Below are positions 55,055 to 63,970 of a DNA stretch of 64,000 nucleotides, in pieces. Under the pieces are notes generated by a model. The model did not search any database, was not told the origin of the DNA, and saw only the letters and a list, made by a program, of their open reading frames with translations. The DNA comes from Clostridiaceae bacterium BRH_c20a (GTDB lineage Bacteria; Bacillota; Peptococcia; Peptococcales; BICA1-8). Position 1 is the stretch's first letter. Every line of letters begins with the position of its first letter. The stretch spans positions 96,185-160,184 of the forward strand of contig LADT01000001.1 in NCBI GenBank assembly GCA_000961765.1, in the 5' to 3' direction. The translations under genes were made by a program, and so were the position numbers.

Positions 55055-55087
55055 GAAAAAGCCTTGGCAGTAATCTGCCAAAGCCTT
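55055..55087 (-). terminator. Terminator of the TTT3/DapA-like operon
   Basis: AAGCCTTGGCAG (55059-55070) and CTGCCAAAGCCTT (55075-55087) form a strong stem with one bulge, followed on the minus strand by TTTTTCATTTTT. Confidence 0.92.
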
Positions 55088-55089
55088 GT

Positions 55090-55980
55090 TTAAATCAACT
55101 CTGCTTTTTTCATTATTTCATCTAGTTTAACCTTATCATCTTCAGTTAATGGTAATAGAGGTCTTCTAGTTGGCCCGCCCAAGTATCCTAAGGTTTCCAT
55201 AACATACTTAAGTCCGGGAATCCCATAAGTGCCGGTGACTGCATTATTTACAGGAATCATTTTCATTTGCAGTTCTTTGGCTTCTTCGTATTTTCCAGCA
55301 TTATATAAGTTATAAATCTCAATACATTTGTCAGGACAACAAGTAGCTAACGCCATAACCCCACCCTTAGCTCCAAATACAAGACCAGGGTATAATACAC
55401 CGGCTGTTCCTACTAAAACATTAAAATCAGCAGGAACCATGGAAATAATTTGGGCTAATTGAGTTATATTTGCGGAGCTATCTTTAATACCTACAATGTT
55501 TGGATGTTGAGCTAAATCAGCTACCAAATCAGGTTCCAGATTAATACAAGTGTTTTTCGGGACATTATACAAAAGAATAGGAATATCGGAAGCATCGGCA
55601 ACTGCCGTAAAATGTGCCTTAAGGACCTTCTTATTCATAGCTCCTTTATAAAAATTGGGATTAACTATTAACGCAAAATGAGCACCTAATTTTGCACATT
55701 TATTGGTTAACTCAATAGTATCCTTGGTTGATTCACAGCCAGATCCAACTATTATTTTTTTACCCTCGGCTGCATTATCTATACAAACTTTAACTATATC
55801 CAGTTTTTCCTGTTCAGATAAAAATGCATATTCTCCGTTTGAACCAAAAACAACATAACCAGCCAATTCAGTTTCATTCCATTTTTTTATATTTTTTTCT
55901 AAAGCTGAATAATCTATATTTTCATGTTGATCAAAGGGTGTAGTAATAGGTGGGTATACCCCTTTTATTTGCGTTTTCAT
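55090..55980 (-). CDS. DapA/N-acetylneuraminate lyase family aldolase
   Basis: This 296-residue Schiff-base class I aldolase/dehydratase has GVYPPITTPF at the N terminus, VFGSNGEYAFLSEQEK (the pyruvate-carboxylate loop; GTTGE in DHDPS), LLYNVPKNT with the catalytic Tyr near 137 and VGIKDSS with the Schiff-base Lys near 165. The GSNGEY variant and the catabolic context favour a 2-oxo-acid aldolase or dehydratase over lysine synthesis. It ends the operon that starts upstream of the module copies and follows the GntR gene. Confidence 0.88.
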   Translation of the reverse strand: MKTQIKGVYPPITTPFDQHENIDYSALEKNIKKWNETELAGYVVFGSNGEYAFLSEQEKLDIVKVCIDNAAEGKKIIVGSGCESTKDTIELTNKCAKLGAHFALIVNPNFYKGAMNKKVLKAHFTAVADASDIPILLYNVPKNTCINLEPDLVADLAQHPNIVGIKDSSANITQLAQIISMVPADFNVLVGTAGVLYPGLVFGAKGGVMALATCCPDKCIEIYNLYNAGKYEEAKELQMKMIPVNNAVTGTYGIPGLKYVMETLGYLGGPTRRPLLPLTEDDKVKLDEIMKKAELI

Positions 55981-56025
55981 TTTTTTCCCCCACATTCATC
56001 CAAAATTATAATTAATTTTAATTTT

Positions 56026-56733
56026 CTAGTCACTTTTTCGCACTACTGCTTCTATTGCCTCAAGATGGTACAACATAGCCTGCTGAGCTACTTCAGGGTT
56101 TTTACTCTTAATTGCTTCTAAAATTTTTTTATGACCTTCGACTGACTGTTCTTTTCTGCCAGGTAGCTCAACTGTCACCTGCCTGGCTTGAGCAAGAATA
56201 TCCCAAAGAGATTGCATAATTCTGTATAAAACCTTAGAACCTGTACTTTTAGCTAAAATCATATGAAACTTTAAATTTTCCTCAGAAAGATTTATTCCAT
56301 CAGCTAAACCACTTTGAACTAAGTCATTTGATCTATTTACAGCTGCCTCCATCTCACCAATATCACTAAGTGTAGCATTTTCAGCTGCCCAAGCAGCAGC
56401 ATGGGTTTCCAAAAGCTTTCTCACTCTTACGATATCTAAGAGATCGTCTTCTCTTTGGACGAGGATGGGTGAAATTTGATTTATTAAATAACTAACATCT
56501 AATTCTTCAACAAAAATACCCAATCCCCTTCGTATTTTTAAAAAGCCTACTCCCGATAGAATTTTTACCGCTTCTCTAATAGAAGTACGACTCACCTTAA
56601 ACAAATCACACAGTTCACTTTCAGAGGGCAGCTTATCTCCCGGCTTAAGCTCTCCCGAGATAATCATTGCTTTTATTTGTTCTACAATTTTGTCAGATAA
56701 GCACAGGTGATTTTCAGTAACCGGTTTAAACAT
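56026..56733 (-). CDS. GntR family regulator, FadR/FCD subfamily
   Basis: This 235-residue repressor-type protein has an N-terminal winged helix-turn-helix (GDKLPSESELCDLFKVSRTSIREAVKIL, about residues 30-57) and a C-terminal all-helical FCD domain with ARVRKLLETHAAAWAAE-like and FHMILAKSTGSKVLYRIM segments, whose Asp/His residues bind metal and an organic acid. It lies between tctA3 and the DapA-like gene and most likely regulates this operon in response to its substrate. Confidence 0.9.
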   Translation of the reverse strand: MFKPVTENHLCLSDKIVEQIKAMIISGELKPGDKLPSESELCDLFKVSRTSIREAVKILSGVGFLKIRRGLGIFVEELDVSYLINQISPILVQREDDLLDIVRVRKLLETHAAAWAAENATLSDIGEMEAAVNRSNDLVQSGLADGINLSEENLKFHMILAKSTGSKVLYRIMQSLWDILAQARQVTVELPGRKEQSVEGHKKILEAIKSKNPEVAQQAMLYHLEAIEAVVRKSD

Positions 56734-56801
56734 AGGCACCCCCGGTATTTTTTGTCATTATAACATTTTTACCATAAAAACTCCTGATACTCTTGTGTTT
56801 T

Positions 56802-58316
56802 TTACGCAGAGGCGTTTTTTGTCCTTAATTTACTTATCATATTTTTTATTGCTGGTAAGAAAATTGCACCAAAAGCAATAACCATTAGAACGGTAGAAAT
56901 AGGTCTAGCAAAAAAGATACCAAAACTTCCTCCTGATAAGATAAGTGACTGCCTCATTGATGTTTCCAGTAATTGTCCTAAAACAAGGGCTAATACTAAC
57001 GGAGCACCTGGATACTTTAGCTTTTTCATAAAGTAACCGATGAAACCAAAACCAATTGTCAGATAAACATCAAACATAGAATTGTTCAAGCTGTAAGCAC
57101 CTACTAGAATAAAGGCTATAACTATAGCATTTAAAGATGCCTTGGGTACCAGTAATGCTCGCACAAAAAGCGGTACAAAAAGAAGAACCATTAAAATTAA
57201 CATTACGTTACCCACATACATACTAGCAATTAAGCCCCAAACAAACTCAGGGCTTTTATCAAATAGCATAGGTCCTGGTCGTAATCCAAACATCATTAAG
57301 GCTCCCATTAGTATAGCTGTACTAGCTGAACCCGGAACCCCTAGTGTTAATAGTGGAACAAAAGCACCTACTGAAGCAGCATTGTTAGCACATTCCGGTG
57401 CTGCAACTCCCTCAATAGCTCCTTGACCAAATTCTTCAGGATACTTTGAAGCCTTTTTCGCCATGCCATAAGAGATGAAAGACGCTATGGTTGCTCCTGC
57501 ACCCGGCAGCATCCCGATAAAGAATCCTAATGCTGTTCCTCTGGCAATTACCCATTTGGATCTAGCCCAATCGGTAGCTGTAGGAAATAGTTTCTTCCAG
57601 CGCAAATCTGTGTTTCTCAAACCTTCCATATTAATCTTTTCTTCTGAAGCAAGGATAATCTCCGCTATACCAAATACACCCATAGCGACTGGTATGAAGT
57701 CTATCCCGCTATATAATTCCATCATTCCAAAGGAAAAGCGGGGCAACCCTGTAACCAAGTCCAACCCTATTATTGCTAAGAACAATCCAACTATCGCACT
57801 TATAAAGCCCTTTGTCGGATTATCGCCTGTCATTCCCGCCAAGGTGGTTAGACCCAGCACCATCAGAGCAAAATATTCAGGGGGACCAAAACTTAAGGCT
57901 GCACTAGCTAAAACAGGTGCTAAAAAAGTAAAAGCAACTACCGCGACAGTACCACCAATAAAGGAACTAAAAGCCGCCATCCCCATGGCTGCACCGGCTC
58001 TACCCTTTTGGGTCAAGGGATAACCGTCTAAGCTGGTCATAACAGCCGCCGAATCCCCGGGAGTATTAATCAAAATTGAAGTAATTGAACCACCATACAT
58101 AGCACCATAATAAATACCCGCAAGCATAATAATACCTGAAACAGGCTCTATACCAAAGGTTATAGGTAATAAAACTGCTAAACCCGCAGATGGCCCTAAA
58201 CCTGGTAAAGCCCCAATAACTGTCCCCGATACTACACCTATTAAACAGTAGAGAAGATTCATAGGAGTTATTGCTACTGTAAATCCATAGAGAAGATTTG
58301 AAAGTGTTTCAAACAT
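56802..58316 (-). CDS. tctA: TTT transporter large membrane subunit TctA, system 3
   Basis: This 504-residue TctA has GALPGLGPSAGLAVLLPITFG near residue 35, GMLPGAGATIASFISYGMAKK in the second repeat and VPGSASTAILMGALMMFG. Motif details differ from systems 1 and 2 (PGLGPSAG against PGINATIA), so a different substrate class is likely. It is preceded by tctB with 17 bases between. Confidence 0.94.
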   Translation of the reverse strand: MFETLSNLLYGFTVAITPMNLLYCLIGVVSGTVIGALPGLGPSAGLAVLLPITFGIEPVSGIIMLAGIYYGAMYGGSITSILINTPGDSAAVMTSLDGYPLTQKGRAGAAMGMAAFSSFIGGTVAVVAFTFLAPVLASAALSFGPPEYFALMVLGLTTLAGMTGDNPTKGFISAIVGLFLAIIGLDLVTGLPRFSFGMMELYSGIDFIPVAMGVFGIAEIILASEEKINMEGLRNTDLRWKKLFPTATDWARSKWVIARGTALGFFIGMLPGAGATIASFISYGMAKKASKYPEEFGQGAIEGVAAPECANNAASVGAFVPLLTLGVPGSASTAILMGALMMFGLRPGPMLFDKSPEFVWGLIASMYVGNVMLILMVLLFVPLFVRALLVPKASLNAIVIAFILVGAYSLNNSMFDVYLTIGFGFIGYFMKKLKYPGAPLVLALVLGQLLETSMRQSLILSGGSFGIFFARPISTVLMVIAFGAIFLPAIKNMISKLRTKNASA

Positions 58317-58333
58317 TTATAATCCCTACCTTT

Positions 58334-58792
58334 CTATAAACCCAAGATGCCTTTAGGGAATGGAACATCCAAGCCTACCCGGAAGATTAGATATAGGACA
58401 ATAGGCAAAACAACAGCCATGCCAATAGATGTTATAATTTTGCGTTCCTCTGCCAAAAAGGTTACTAAAAAGCCCGCTAATAAACCCATTGCAACTATCA
58501 TACCTACTAAATTGACTAAAAGACCTGCAACAACTGAACTACCTATTAATGTTGCTAATAATTTTAATCCTTCCTGGGAAAAAATATTATTTTCATCTTT
58601 ATATTCTTTCATAAGTGTATTTAATATTAACATTATGGATAAAATAGCCAAACATACTGCTACAAAAAAAGGTAAAAAGCCTGGCCCTGGCCCCTCATCA
58701 CCCCACCAAAGCTCTAGCGAAAGCCCGGTAAGACCAATATAAACAGAAAGGGCTAATAATAGTGCACCTGTTATTTGATCAGCTTTTTTCAT
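58334..58792 (-). CDS. tctB: TTT transporter small membrane subunit TctB, system 3
   Basis: This 152-residue protein has four helices (ITGALLLALSVYIGLTGL, FLPFFVAVCLAILSIMLIL, then VVAGLLVNLVGMIVAMGLLAG and a last one before the end). WGDEGPGPGFLP is the family's typical loop after helix 1. A hairpin separates it from tctC3. Confidence 0.88.
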   Translation of the reverse strand: MKKADQITGALLLALSVYIGLTGLSLELWWGDEGPGPGFLPFFVAVCLAILSIMLILNTLMKEYKDENNIFSQEGLKLLATLIGSSVVAGLLVNLVGMIVAMGLLAGFLVTFLAEERKIITSIGMAVVLPIVLYLIFRVGLDVPFPKGILGL

Positions 58793-58839
58793 TTTTCACT
58801 ACCCCTTCTCGTGAGTGTTTATTTAATAATCTATTTTTT

Positions 58840-58865
58840 AAAAGGGAGAGTAAACTCTCCCTTTT
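58840..58865 (-). promoter_or_regulatory. Hairpin between tctC3 and tctB3
   Basis: AAAAGGGAGAGT (58840-58851) and ACTCTCCCTTTT (58854-58865) pair fully, with a U-rich 3' side on the minus strand. Confidence 0.85.
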
Positions 58866-58870
58866 AAAAA

Positions 58871-59890
58871 CTATTTTGTGGCGCCTATTTGTTTAAATAT
58901 TTCTGCATACATGTCACTAAGTTCTACAATTGCTTTACCAAACTCCTCGGAGCCTAAGAAACGTGGAGTAATGGAATTAGCCTTAATGTAATCGTTCTGC
59001 CAGGCACTACTTTCATGGAGCTTTTTGAAAACATCTTCCCAGTATTTAACTGCTTCCGGAGGAGCATCTTTAGGTAATACAACACCCCTAAACTGAGCTA
59101 AACTAGCTTGAACACCTTCTTCAATTAAAGTAGGAACATTATCAAAGCCAGGAATTCTTTCCTTACTAGCTACTGCTATTGCTCTTGCCTTCCCAGCTTC
59201 AACCTGACTTAATGCCTCACCAGGGTTAGCCCAAACTACATCTACGTGTCCACCTAATAGTGCAGTCATTACTTCGCCGCCACTTTCAAATGGCACATAT
59301 TTCATTTCAATGCCAGCTTTATCTTGTAGTACACGATACATAACAGCATCATCAGAAGTACCACTTGTGCCACCAACAGAAATACTCTTCGGAGTAGCCT
59401 TAGATTTTTCTATTATCTGTTTAACACTAGTAATCTCTGAATCCTCTTTCACGAATAAAGCTAAAGTATCCATTGCCAAACCGGCAACAGGTGTAAAATC
59501 CTTATAAGAAACTGGTGAGTTTCCTAGAAGAGGAGCCGTATAAAAACTGGAACTTACTGATGCTAAATAATATGGATTACCTTTCTTTTCAGCAGTATAA
59601 GCATAACCAATGGAACCACTGCCACCTGGTTTATTTACGACATTGATTGGCTGGCTTACCCATTTGTTATCATTAACTACTTTTACCATAGATCTAGCCA
59701 TAATATCACTACCGCCGCCAGCACCAAAGGGAACAACCATTTCTATTGCTCTTTCAGGGTAAGTAGATTTAGGTGCTTCTTGAGGAGCATCCTTCTTAGG
59801 TTCCTCTTTAGGAGTTGAAGAGCAGCCTACAACAAAGCTTGTCACTAACATAATAGCTAACACCAATGCCAAAATCTTTTTAATCTTCAT
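58871..59890 (-). CDS. tctC: TTT transporter binding lipoprotein TctC, system 3
   Basis: This 339-residue protein has a lipoprotein signal ending VVGCSS, then a linker and the Bug fold: MVVPFGAGGGSDIMARSMVK, VVNKPGGSGSIGYAYTA and FESGGEVMTALLGGHVDVVW. VPFGAGGGSD is the classical TctC/Bug sequence, whereas systems 1 and 2 have YHSKAGSGGD, so this receptor belongs to another branch. It is 87 bases downstream of module copy B. Confidence 0.92.
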   Translation of the reverse strand: MKIKKILALVLAIMLVTSFVVGCSSTPKEEPKKDAPQEAPKSTYPERAIEMVVPFGAGGGSDIMARSMVKVVNDNKWVSQPINVVNKPGGSGSIGYAYTAEKKGNPYYLASVSSSFYTAPLLGNSPVSYKDFTPVAGLAMDTLALFVKEDSEITSVKQIIEKSKATPKSISVGGTSGTSDDAVMYRVLQDKAGIEMKYVPFESGGEVMTALLGGHVDVVWANPGEALSQVEAGKARAIAVASKERIPGFDNVPTLIEEGVQASLAQFRGVVLPKDAPPEAVKYWEDVFKKLHESSAWQNDYIKANSITPRFLGSEEFGKAIVELSDMYAEIFKQIGATK

Positions 59891-59976
59891 AATCCACCTC
59901 CAAATTTTTTAAAAAAATGACCTTTCTAAGCATAAAGCTAATCATCTTGCCTTTTACCACCTCCTCACAAATAGTA

Positions 59977-60624
59977 TTAGGCCAGTTCTTCCTGTTCTTT
60001 CTGAGGTACATATTTTTCTAATAATTTTTCTGCTCTATCAGGATTATATATCCCGCAAACACATGGATGGGATATTTTAACCGCAGCATCCTTTGCTGTC
60101 ATCCGGCCCTTTTTAATCTTTTCTATACAATCTTCAACTAGACCCGAGGATATTAACCCATGTCCACACATAGTTACCAGTTCTAGGACTTCCTCGGAAG
60201 GTAATTCTTTAACATTACCCCATATTTCTAGTGAAAGGTTGATACAATGGGGTTGTATCTCTAATTCTTTGGCAATATCTAAAACTTCTTCCGTCAGACC
60301 ACTGACCGTAACAGATAAGCCCTGATCTAATTCTTTTATTCTTTTGAGTACTTGTTTCATCTTTTCTTTAGAAGAAAAGGCACATCTAACTCTGGGCACA
60401 TCATTTAAAGCATCTCGAATTTCCTGGATATCAACACCTGATAAAATAGTACCTGTATCATATGATCCTATATTACTGGGTCCGAGTTCAAATACTTCGT
60501 CTAAAACTTTTCTCATTTTATCCTTTGAGCCTTCATGGTTAAAGCCATAAGCAGAAGTAACCAGTAATACATAATCATCCTTTAAACTCTCTTCTGTTCC
60601 TCTACGGTGTAATGAGTGTGTCAT
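59977..60624 (-). CDS. Conserved MTHSLHR/TMCGH protein, module copy B (diverged)
   Basis: This 215-residue protein is clearly related to copies A and C but much diverged. It keeps MTHSLHRRG, GLSVTVSGL, HCINLSLEIWG, TMCGHGLI, KGRMTAKDAAVK and CVCGIYNPDR. What survives this divergence (the exact N terminus, His-x2-Asn, Cys-Gly-His, Cys-x-Cys-Gly and the Arg after it) marks likely active-site or metal residues. The second His of CGHH in copy A is Gly here, so it is not essential. It lies 16 bases after its ferredoxin-like partner. Confidence 0.8.
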   Translation of the reverse strand: MTHSLHRRGTEESLKDDYVLLVTSAYGFNHEGSKDKMRKVLDEVFELGPSNIGSYDTGTILSGVDIQEIRDALNDVPRVRCAFSSKEKMKQVLKRIKELDQGLSVTVSGLTEEVLDIAKELEIQPHCINLSLEIWGNVKELPSEEVLELVTMCGHGLISSGLVEDCIEKIKKGRMTAKDAAVKISHPCVCGIYNPDRAEKLLEKYVPQKEQEELA

Positions 60625-60640
60625 TATGCTGTTCCCCCCT

Positions 60641-61369
60641 CTATCTTGTCACTACAGGTCTGCCAAGACCTAAGTTGACTTTGGAATTTTTACGCACTCT
60701 TATTCCCATATCTTCTAATACCGGAACAATGGGCAATGAACCATCTTCCTCAAAACGGTATATCATATCTAGAGAAAATACTGTATCTAATTTATTTGCA
60801 ACATCTTTAATTACATTTATAACCGGTACCATTTGAGAAACAGGAATACCAAACTCAATAATAGCAGAAACCATTTTTTCATTCATATATTCTGGCTTAA
60901 TAGTCCCTTTTTCCCTGTCGTCCATTAAGTGAGTTAATGGATTCATTTCTTCAAACTCAATTCCCAGTGTTCCTAAAGCCGAAGTCATTTTTTCGACCTG
61001 TTCCATACTTGTACCAAGACAAGGACGTCCCATTTCAATTGCAATACCAATCTGTCCACGAACAACCCTGCCGGTTACATCATTTGTTTTAACTTCTTCA
61101 GTACCCCTACCAGGAATCTTGGTTACAGAATGGGTAGTCATTGGATCACTAAAGAATTTTCTAGCCGCTCTAGTTCCTTCATATAACCCAGGCTGTTCAA
61201 AAAAAGCTTTTTTAGGACATCTAACAACTCGAATACGACTGCAATTTCCACATTCAAAACACGCATCTTCATCAATTTGAGCTTTTTTATTAACAATTGT
61301 AATTGCATTTGCAGGACAATAAGGTATACATATACCGCAGCCTGAGCATTTTTCCTGATCAATCCTCAT
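60641..61369 (-). CDS. Two-cluster ferredoxin-domain protein, copy B
   Basis: This 242-residue protein has cluster motifs C8-x2-C11-x2-C14-x3-C18 and C37-x2-C40-x2-C43-x7-C51, then the shared domain with GRGTEEVKTNDVTGR, AIEMGRPCLG, DTVFSLDMIYR and the C-terminal SKVNLGLGRPV. The last spacing of cluster 2 is two residues longer than in copies A and C. The conserved GRGTEEVKTNDV block is not a cluster motif and may bind a cofactor or the partner protein. Confidence 0.82.
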   Translation of the reverse strand: MRIDQEKCSGCGICIPYCPANAITIVNKKAQIDEDACFECGNCSRIRVVRCPKKAFFEQPGLYEGTRAARKFFSDPMTTHSVTKIPGRGTEEVKTNDVTGRVVRGQIGIAIEMGRPCLGTSMEQVEKMTSALGTLGIEFEEMNPLTHLMDDREKGTIKPEYMNEKMVSAIIEFGIPVSQMVPVINVIKDVANKLDTVFSLDMIYRFEEDGSLPIVPVLEDMGIRVRKNSKVNLGLGRPVVTR

Positions 61370-61386
61370 AATTTACCTCCTAGTTG

Positions 61387-62451
61387 TCAAATAATTGATT
61401 TTGGCATGGGAACTGATAGCTTTGCTGAAAGTTGTTCAAACTTCTCTACCAACTCCTTGCTTAAAGTTATACCATTTTCTAAATTAACTTTTACTAATTC
61501 TCGTTCTCTTTCACCAGGCATCCTTATTTCTTCAATACCAATGGCCTTGGGCATACCCTTCATTTCTTTAATCATGTCATCCATTCTGCTTTTAATTGTC
61601 GCCTTATCTAAAAAGCCTTCAGGATTGAAAGCTATCAAAAGGTGCCCAACATTACTGGGCTGTGGAGAATCACTATACTGCCAGATAACACCTTTACCAT
61701 ATCCTGCTCCAGTCAAGAGACCTGCCATCATTTCAATAGCCATTGCTAATGCCGCACCTTTATGTGCACCCATCGGCAAAATACATCCTTTTAAAGCAGC
61801 CTTTGCATCAGTTGTTGGCTTTCCTACTTCATCTAATGCCCAGTCAGACCCAATTAGGTTCCCTTCTTGTGCTGCTTTAATGATTTTACCCCTAGCAACA
61901 ATGCTAGTCGCCATATCAATAGAAATAGGATCGTACTCATCTCCGCCGGGTATAGAAATAGCTAGAGGATTTGTTCCAAAATAGGCTTCTCTACCCCCCC
62001 AGGGAGGAATAGCCGGAGGTCCATTGGCAATTACTATACCAACTAGACCCTCATTCATTGCCATATTGGCGTAATATGAAGCAGCGCTAAAATGATTACT
62101 ATTCTTTACCCCAATTGCAGAAATGCCATATTCTTTAGCATTGGCTATTATCTTTTCCATGGCGGTATAAGCTGCTACATGACCTAAAGAGTTATCGGCA
62201 TCCATTATTCCTAATGCCGGAAAGAGAAACTCCAAAGTTATTTTTGGGTTTGCATTAATTAAACCTTTCTCTATTCTTTCTAAGTAGATAGGCAGTCTAG
62301 TCAATCCATGGGATGCTATCCCTTCAAGGTCAGCTTGAATTAAGACCTTAACTACTATTTCTGCATCACATTTCTTAATTCCTGAATTTATAAGAAGGTT
62401 CTCTGAAAAATTAAATAACTCTTTATAGGTAAAAACTAATTTATTAGTCAT
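61387..62451 (-). CDS. Malate/lactate/ureidoglycolate dehydrogenase family (Ldh2-type)
   Basis: This 354-residue NAD(P)-dependent dehydrogenase of the non-Rossmann Ldh2 fold has GIASHGLTRLPIYLERI near 45, VKNSNHFSAASYYANMA with the catalytic His near 118, FGTNPLAISIPG and DMATSIVARGKI, then PMGAHKGAALAMAIEMMAGLLTGA. Members oxidise (S)-2-hydroxy acids such as malate, sulfolactate or ureidoglycolate. It sits between module copies C and B, 18 bases before copy B, so it probably acts in the same pathway. Confidence 0.9.
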   Translation of the reverse strand: MTNKLVFTYKELFNFSENLLINSGIKKCDAEIVVKVLIQADLEGIASHGLTRLPIYLERIEKGLINANPKITLEFLFPALGIMDADNSLGHVAAYTAMEKIIANAKEYGISAIGVKNSNHFSAASYYANMAMNEGLVGIVIANGPPAIPPWGGREAYFGTNPLAISIPGGDEYDPISIDMATSIVARGKIIKAAQEGNLIGSDWALDEVGKPTTDAKAALKGCILPMGAHKGAALAMAIEMMAGLLTGAGYGKGVIWQYSDSPQPSNVGHLLIAFNPEGFLDKATIKSRMDDMIKEMKGMPKAIGIEEIRMPGERERELVKVNLENGITLSKELVEKFEQLSAKLSVPMPKSII

Positions 62452-62477
62452 TGTAATCCCACCATTATTAAATTTTA

Positions 62478-62530
62478 TGGGAGGATAAGCAAATGGAGAA
62501 GTACTATTCTGTACTATACTTATCCTCCCA
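62478..62530 (-). promoter_or_regulatory. Intercistronic hairpin after Fe-S module copy C
   Basis: TGGGAGGATAAG (62478-62489) pairs with CTTATCCTCCCA (62519-62530). The position is the same as the hairpin after copy A, and both are followed by an AGGGGGTNAG word next to the module stop. Confidence 0.75.
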
Positions 62531-62556
62531 GGGGGTTAGCTTATCAAAAAACCTTC

Positions 62557-63213
62557 TTATTCTTTTGTGGATGCAACCTCTTTTTCAGCTGCTTCGTTTA
62601 CAGTTTTGGAAATTATATCTGAACATCTAACCTGATTATAAATACCGCAATAGCAGAAGTTAGCTAGCTTGATTGCGGCTTCATCAGCTGTTAGACGTCC
62701 TTTTTTGACCTGATCCATCATATGCTCTACATATTTAGGTGGAATCATATGATGTCCACACATGGTTGTTATAGATAAGGTAGTATCGTCAGGGAGATTA
62801 TCTTTTTTACCCCATACACCTAATGAATAATTAATTGAATGGGGAGTTACCTCTGCTTCTTCACAGGCAGGTAATACTTCGGATAAAACTCCGGTAATAA
62901 CAACAGATAACCCTGTATCTTTTTCCTTCATTATTTTCAAAAACTCAACTACTTGTTCCCGTTTGGTGAAAACCCCTCTAATTCTTGATTTGTCAGTAAT
63001 TCTATCAATAATCTCTTCAGTCTTGTATTGGGTCCTGGGACCTGACTTAACATCACCCCAGTTTTCTGAACCAACAGCCTCAGCAGCAGCAATAAATTCT
63101 AAAGCCTTGGGCTTAATATTAACATCATTAACACCCTTTGTTTGATACATAAACCAGTTAAAATCTTTCTTTTGCGATTCTATAGGACCTGAACGATGTA
63201 ATGAATGAGTCAT
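62557..63213 (-). CDS. Conserved MTHSLHR/TMCGH protein, module copy C
   Basis: This 218-residue protein is nearly identical to copy A through most of its length (MTHSLHRSG, VTPHSINYSLGVWGKK, TMCGHHMIPPKYVEHMMDQV, NFCYCGIYNQVRC), diverging only in the last ~15 residues. It follows its ferredoxin-like partner by 22 bases. The high similarity to copy A, 37 kb away, suggests a duplication or recent gene conversion. Confidence 0.8.
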   Translation of the reverse strand: MTHSLHRSGPIESQKKDFNWFMYQTKGVNDVNIKPKALEFIAAAEAVGSENWGDVKSGPRTQYKTEEIIDRITDKSRIRGVFTKREQVVEFLKIMKEKDTGLSVVITGVLSEVLPACEEAEVTPHSINYSLGVWGKKDNLPDDTTLSITTMCGHHMIPPKYVEHMMDQVKKGRLTADEAAIKLANFCYCGIYNQVRCSDIISKTVNEAAEKEVASTKE

Positions 63214-63235
63214 TTGTTATTCCTCCTTTCTATTC

Positions 63236-63970
63236 TTATGCTAATGATAGAGGCTTACCTAAGCCAACATTCACCTTACCCCTATGGGGCTGCGGTATCC
63301 CTAGCTCATCTAGCGTATCTAATACTTTTGTTTGCCCCTTTTCATCAGTTCTGATAATTAAGCCTAATGAAAATACGGTATCAATTTCTTTTTCTACCTT
63401 TTGCAAAGCCTCTAAAACCTGTTTTAGCTCTCCTTCTTTACATTTAGCCTCAACAATAACAGATAATAGGTGATAGCCGTGACACGCATCTTCTAGCTTA
63501 CCTGTTTTCAAATCAGTCATTAAAGCTGCTAAAGGCGTGTGCTCTTGGGGAGCTAGTTCAGCTCCTACTGCAGCAATAGCCATAGCTACCTTTTCCGCAT
63601 CCCTTAAAAATACTCCCATCCCTGGGCGACCCATATCAATAGCAACGCCTACTTCACCTTTTTTTACCCTACCTGAAACATCATTAGTTTTAACTTCTTC
63701 AGTTCCACGACCACTAACTCCTGTTACTCCATGAGTTTCAACCGGGTCACTAATAACATGCTGGAACTGCTTATAAAAACTATCTAATTCTACGGGTTGA
63801 ATAGCTCCTCTAGGACATACCTTTTGGCGCAGACATACATAGCACTCGGTGCATCTGTCCTGATCGATATAGCACTTCTTTTCCTCGGCTAAATAATGAA
63901 TGGCATCTACAGTACAAAATTTGTTGCATATCTTGCAGCCATTACATAGTTCCTTATTAATTACTGTCAT
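63236..63970 (-). CDS. Two-cluster ferredoxin-domain protein, copy C
   Basis: This 244-residue protein aligns with copy A without gaps. By hand I count about 32 differences, most of them conservative. Both cluster motifs (C9/C12/C15/C19 and C40/C43/C46/C52), GRGTEEVKTNDV and GKVNVGLGKPL are unchanged. It is the first module gene visible at the right edge; whether more genes of the same operon lie upstream cannot be seen. Confidence 0.82.
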   Translation of the reverse strand: MTVINKELCNGCKICNKFCTVDAIHYLAEEKKCYIDQDRCTECYVCLRQKVCPRGAIQPVELDSFYKQFQHVISDPVETHGVTGVSGRGTEEVKTNDVSGRVKKGEVGVAIDMGRPGMGVFLRDAEKVAMAIAAVGAELAPQEHTPLAALMTDLKTGKLEDACHGYHLLSVIVEAKCKEGELKQVLEALQKVEKEIDTVFSLGLIIRTDEKGQTKVLDTLDELGIPQPHRGKVNVGLGKPLSLA

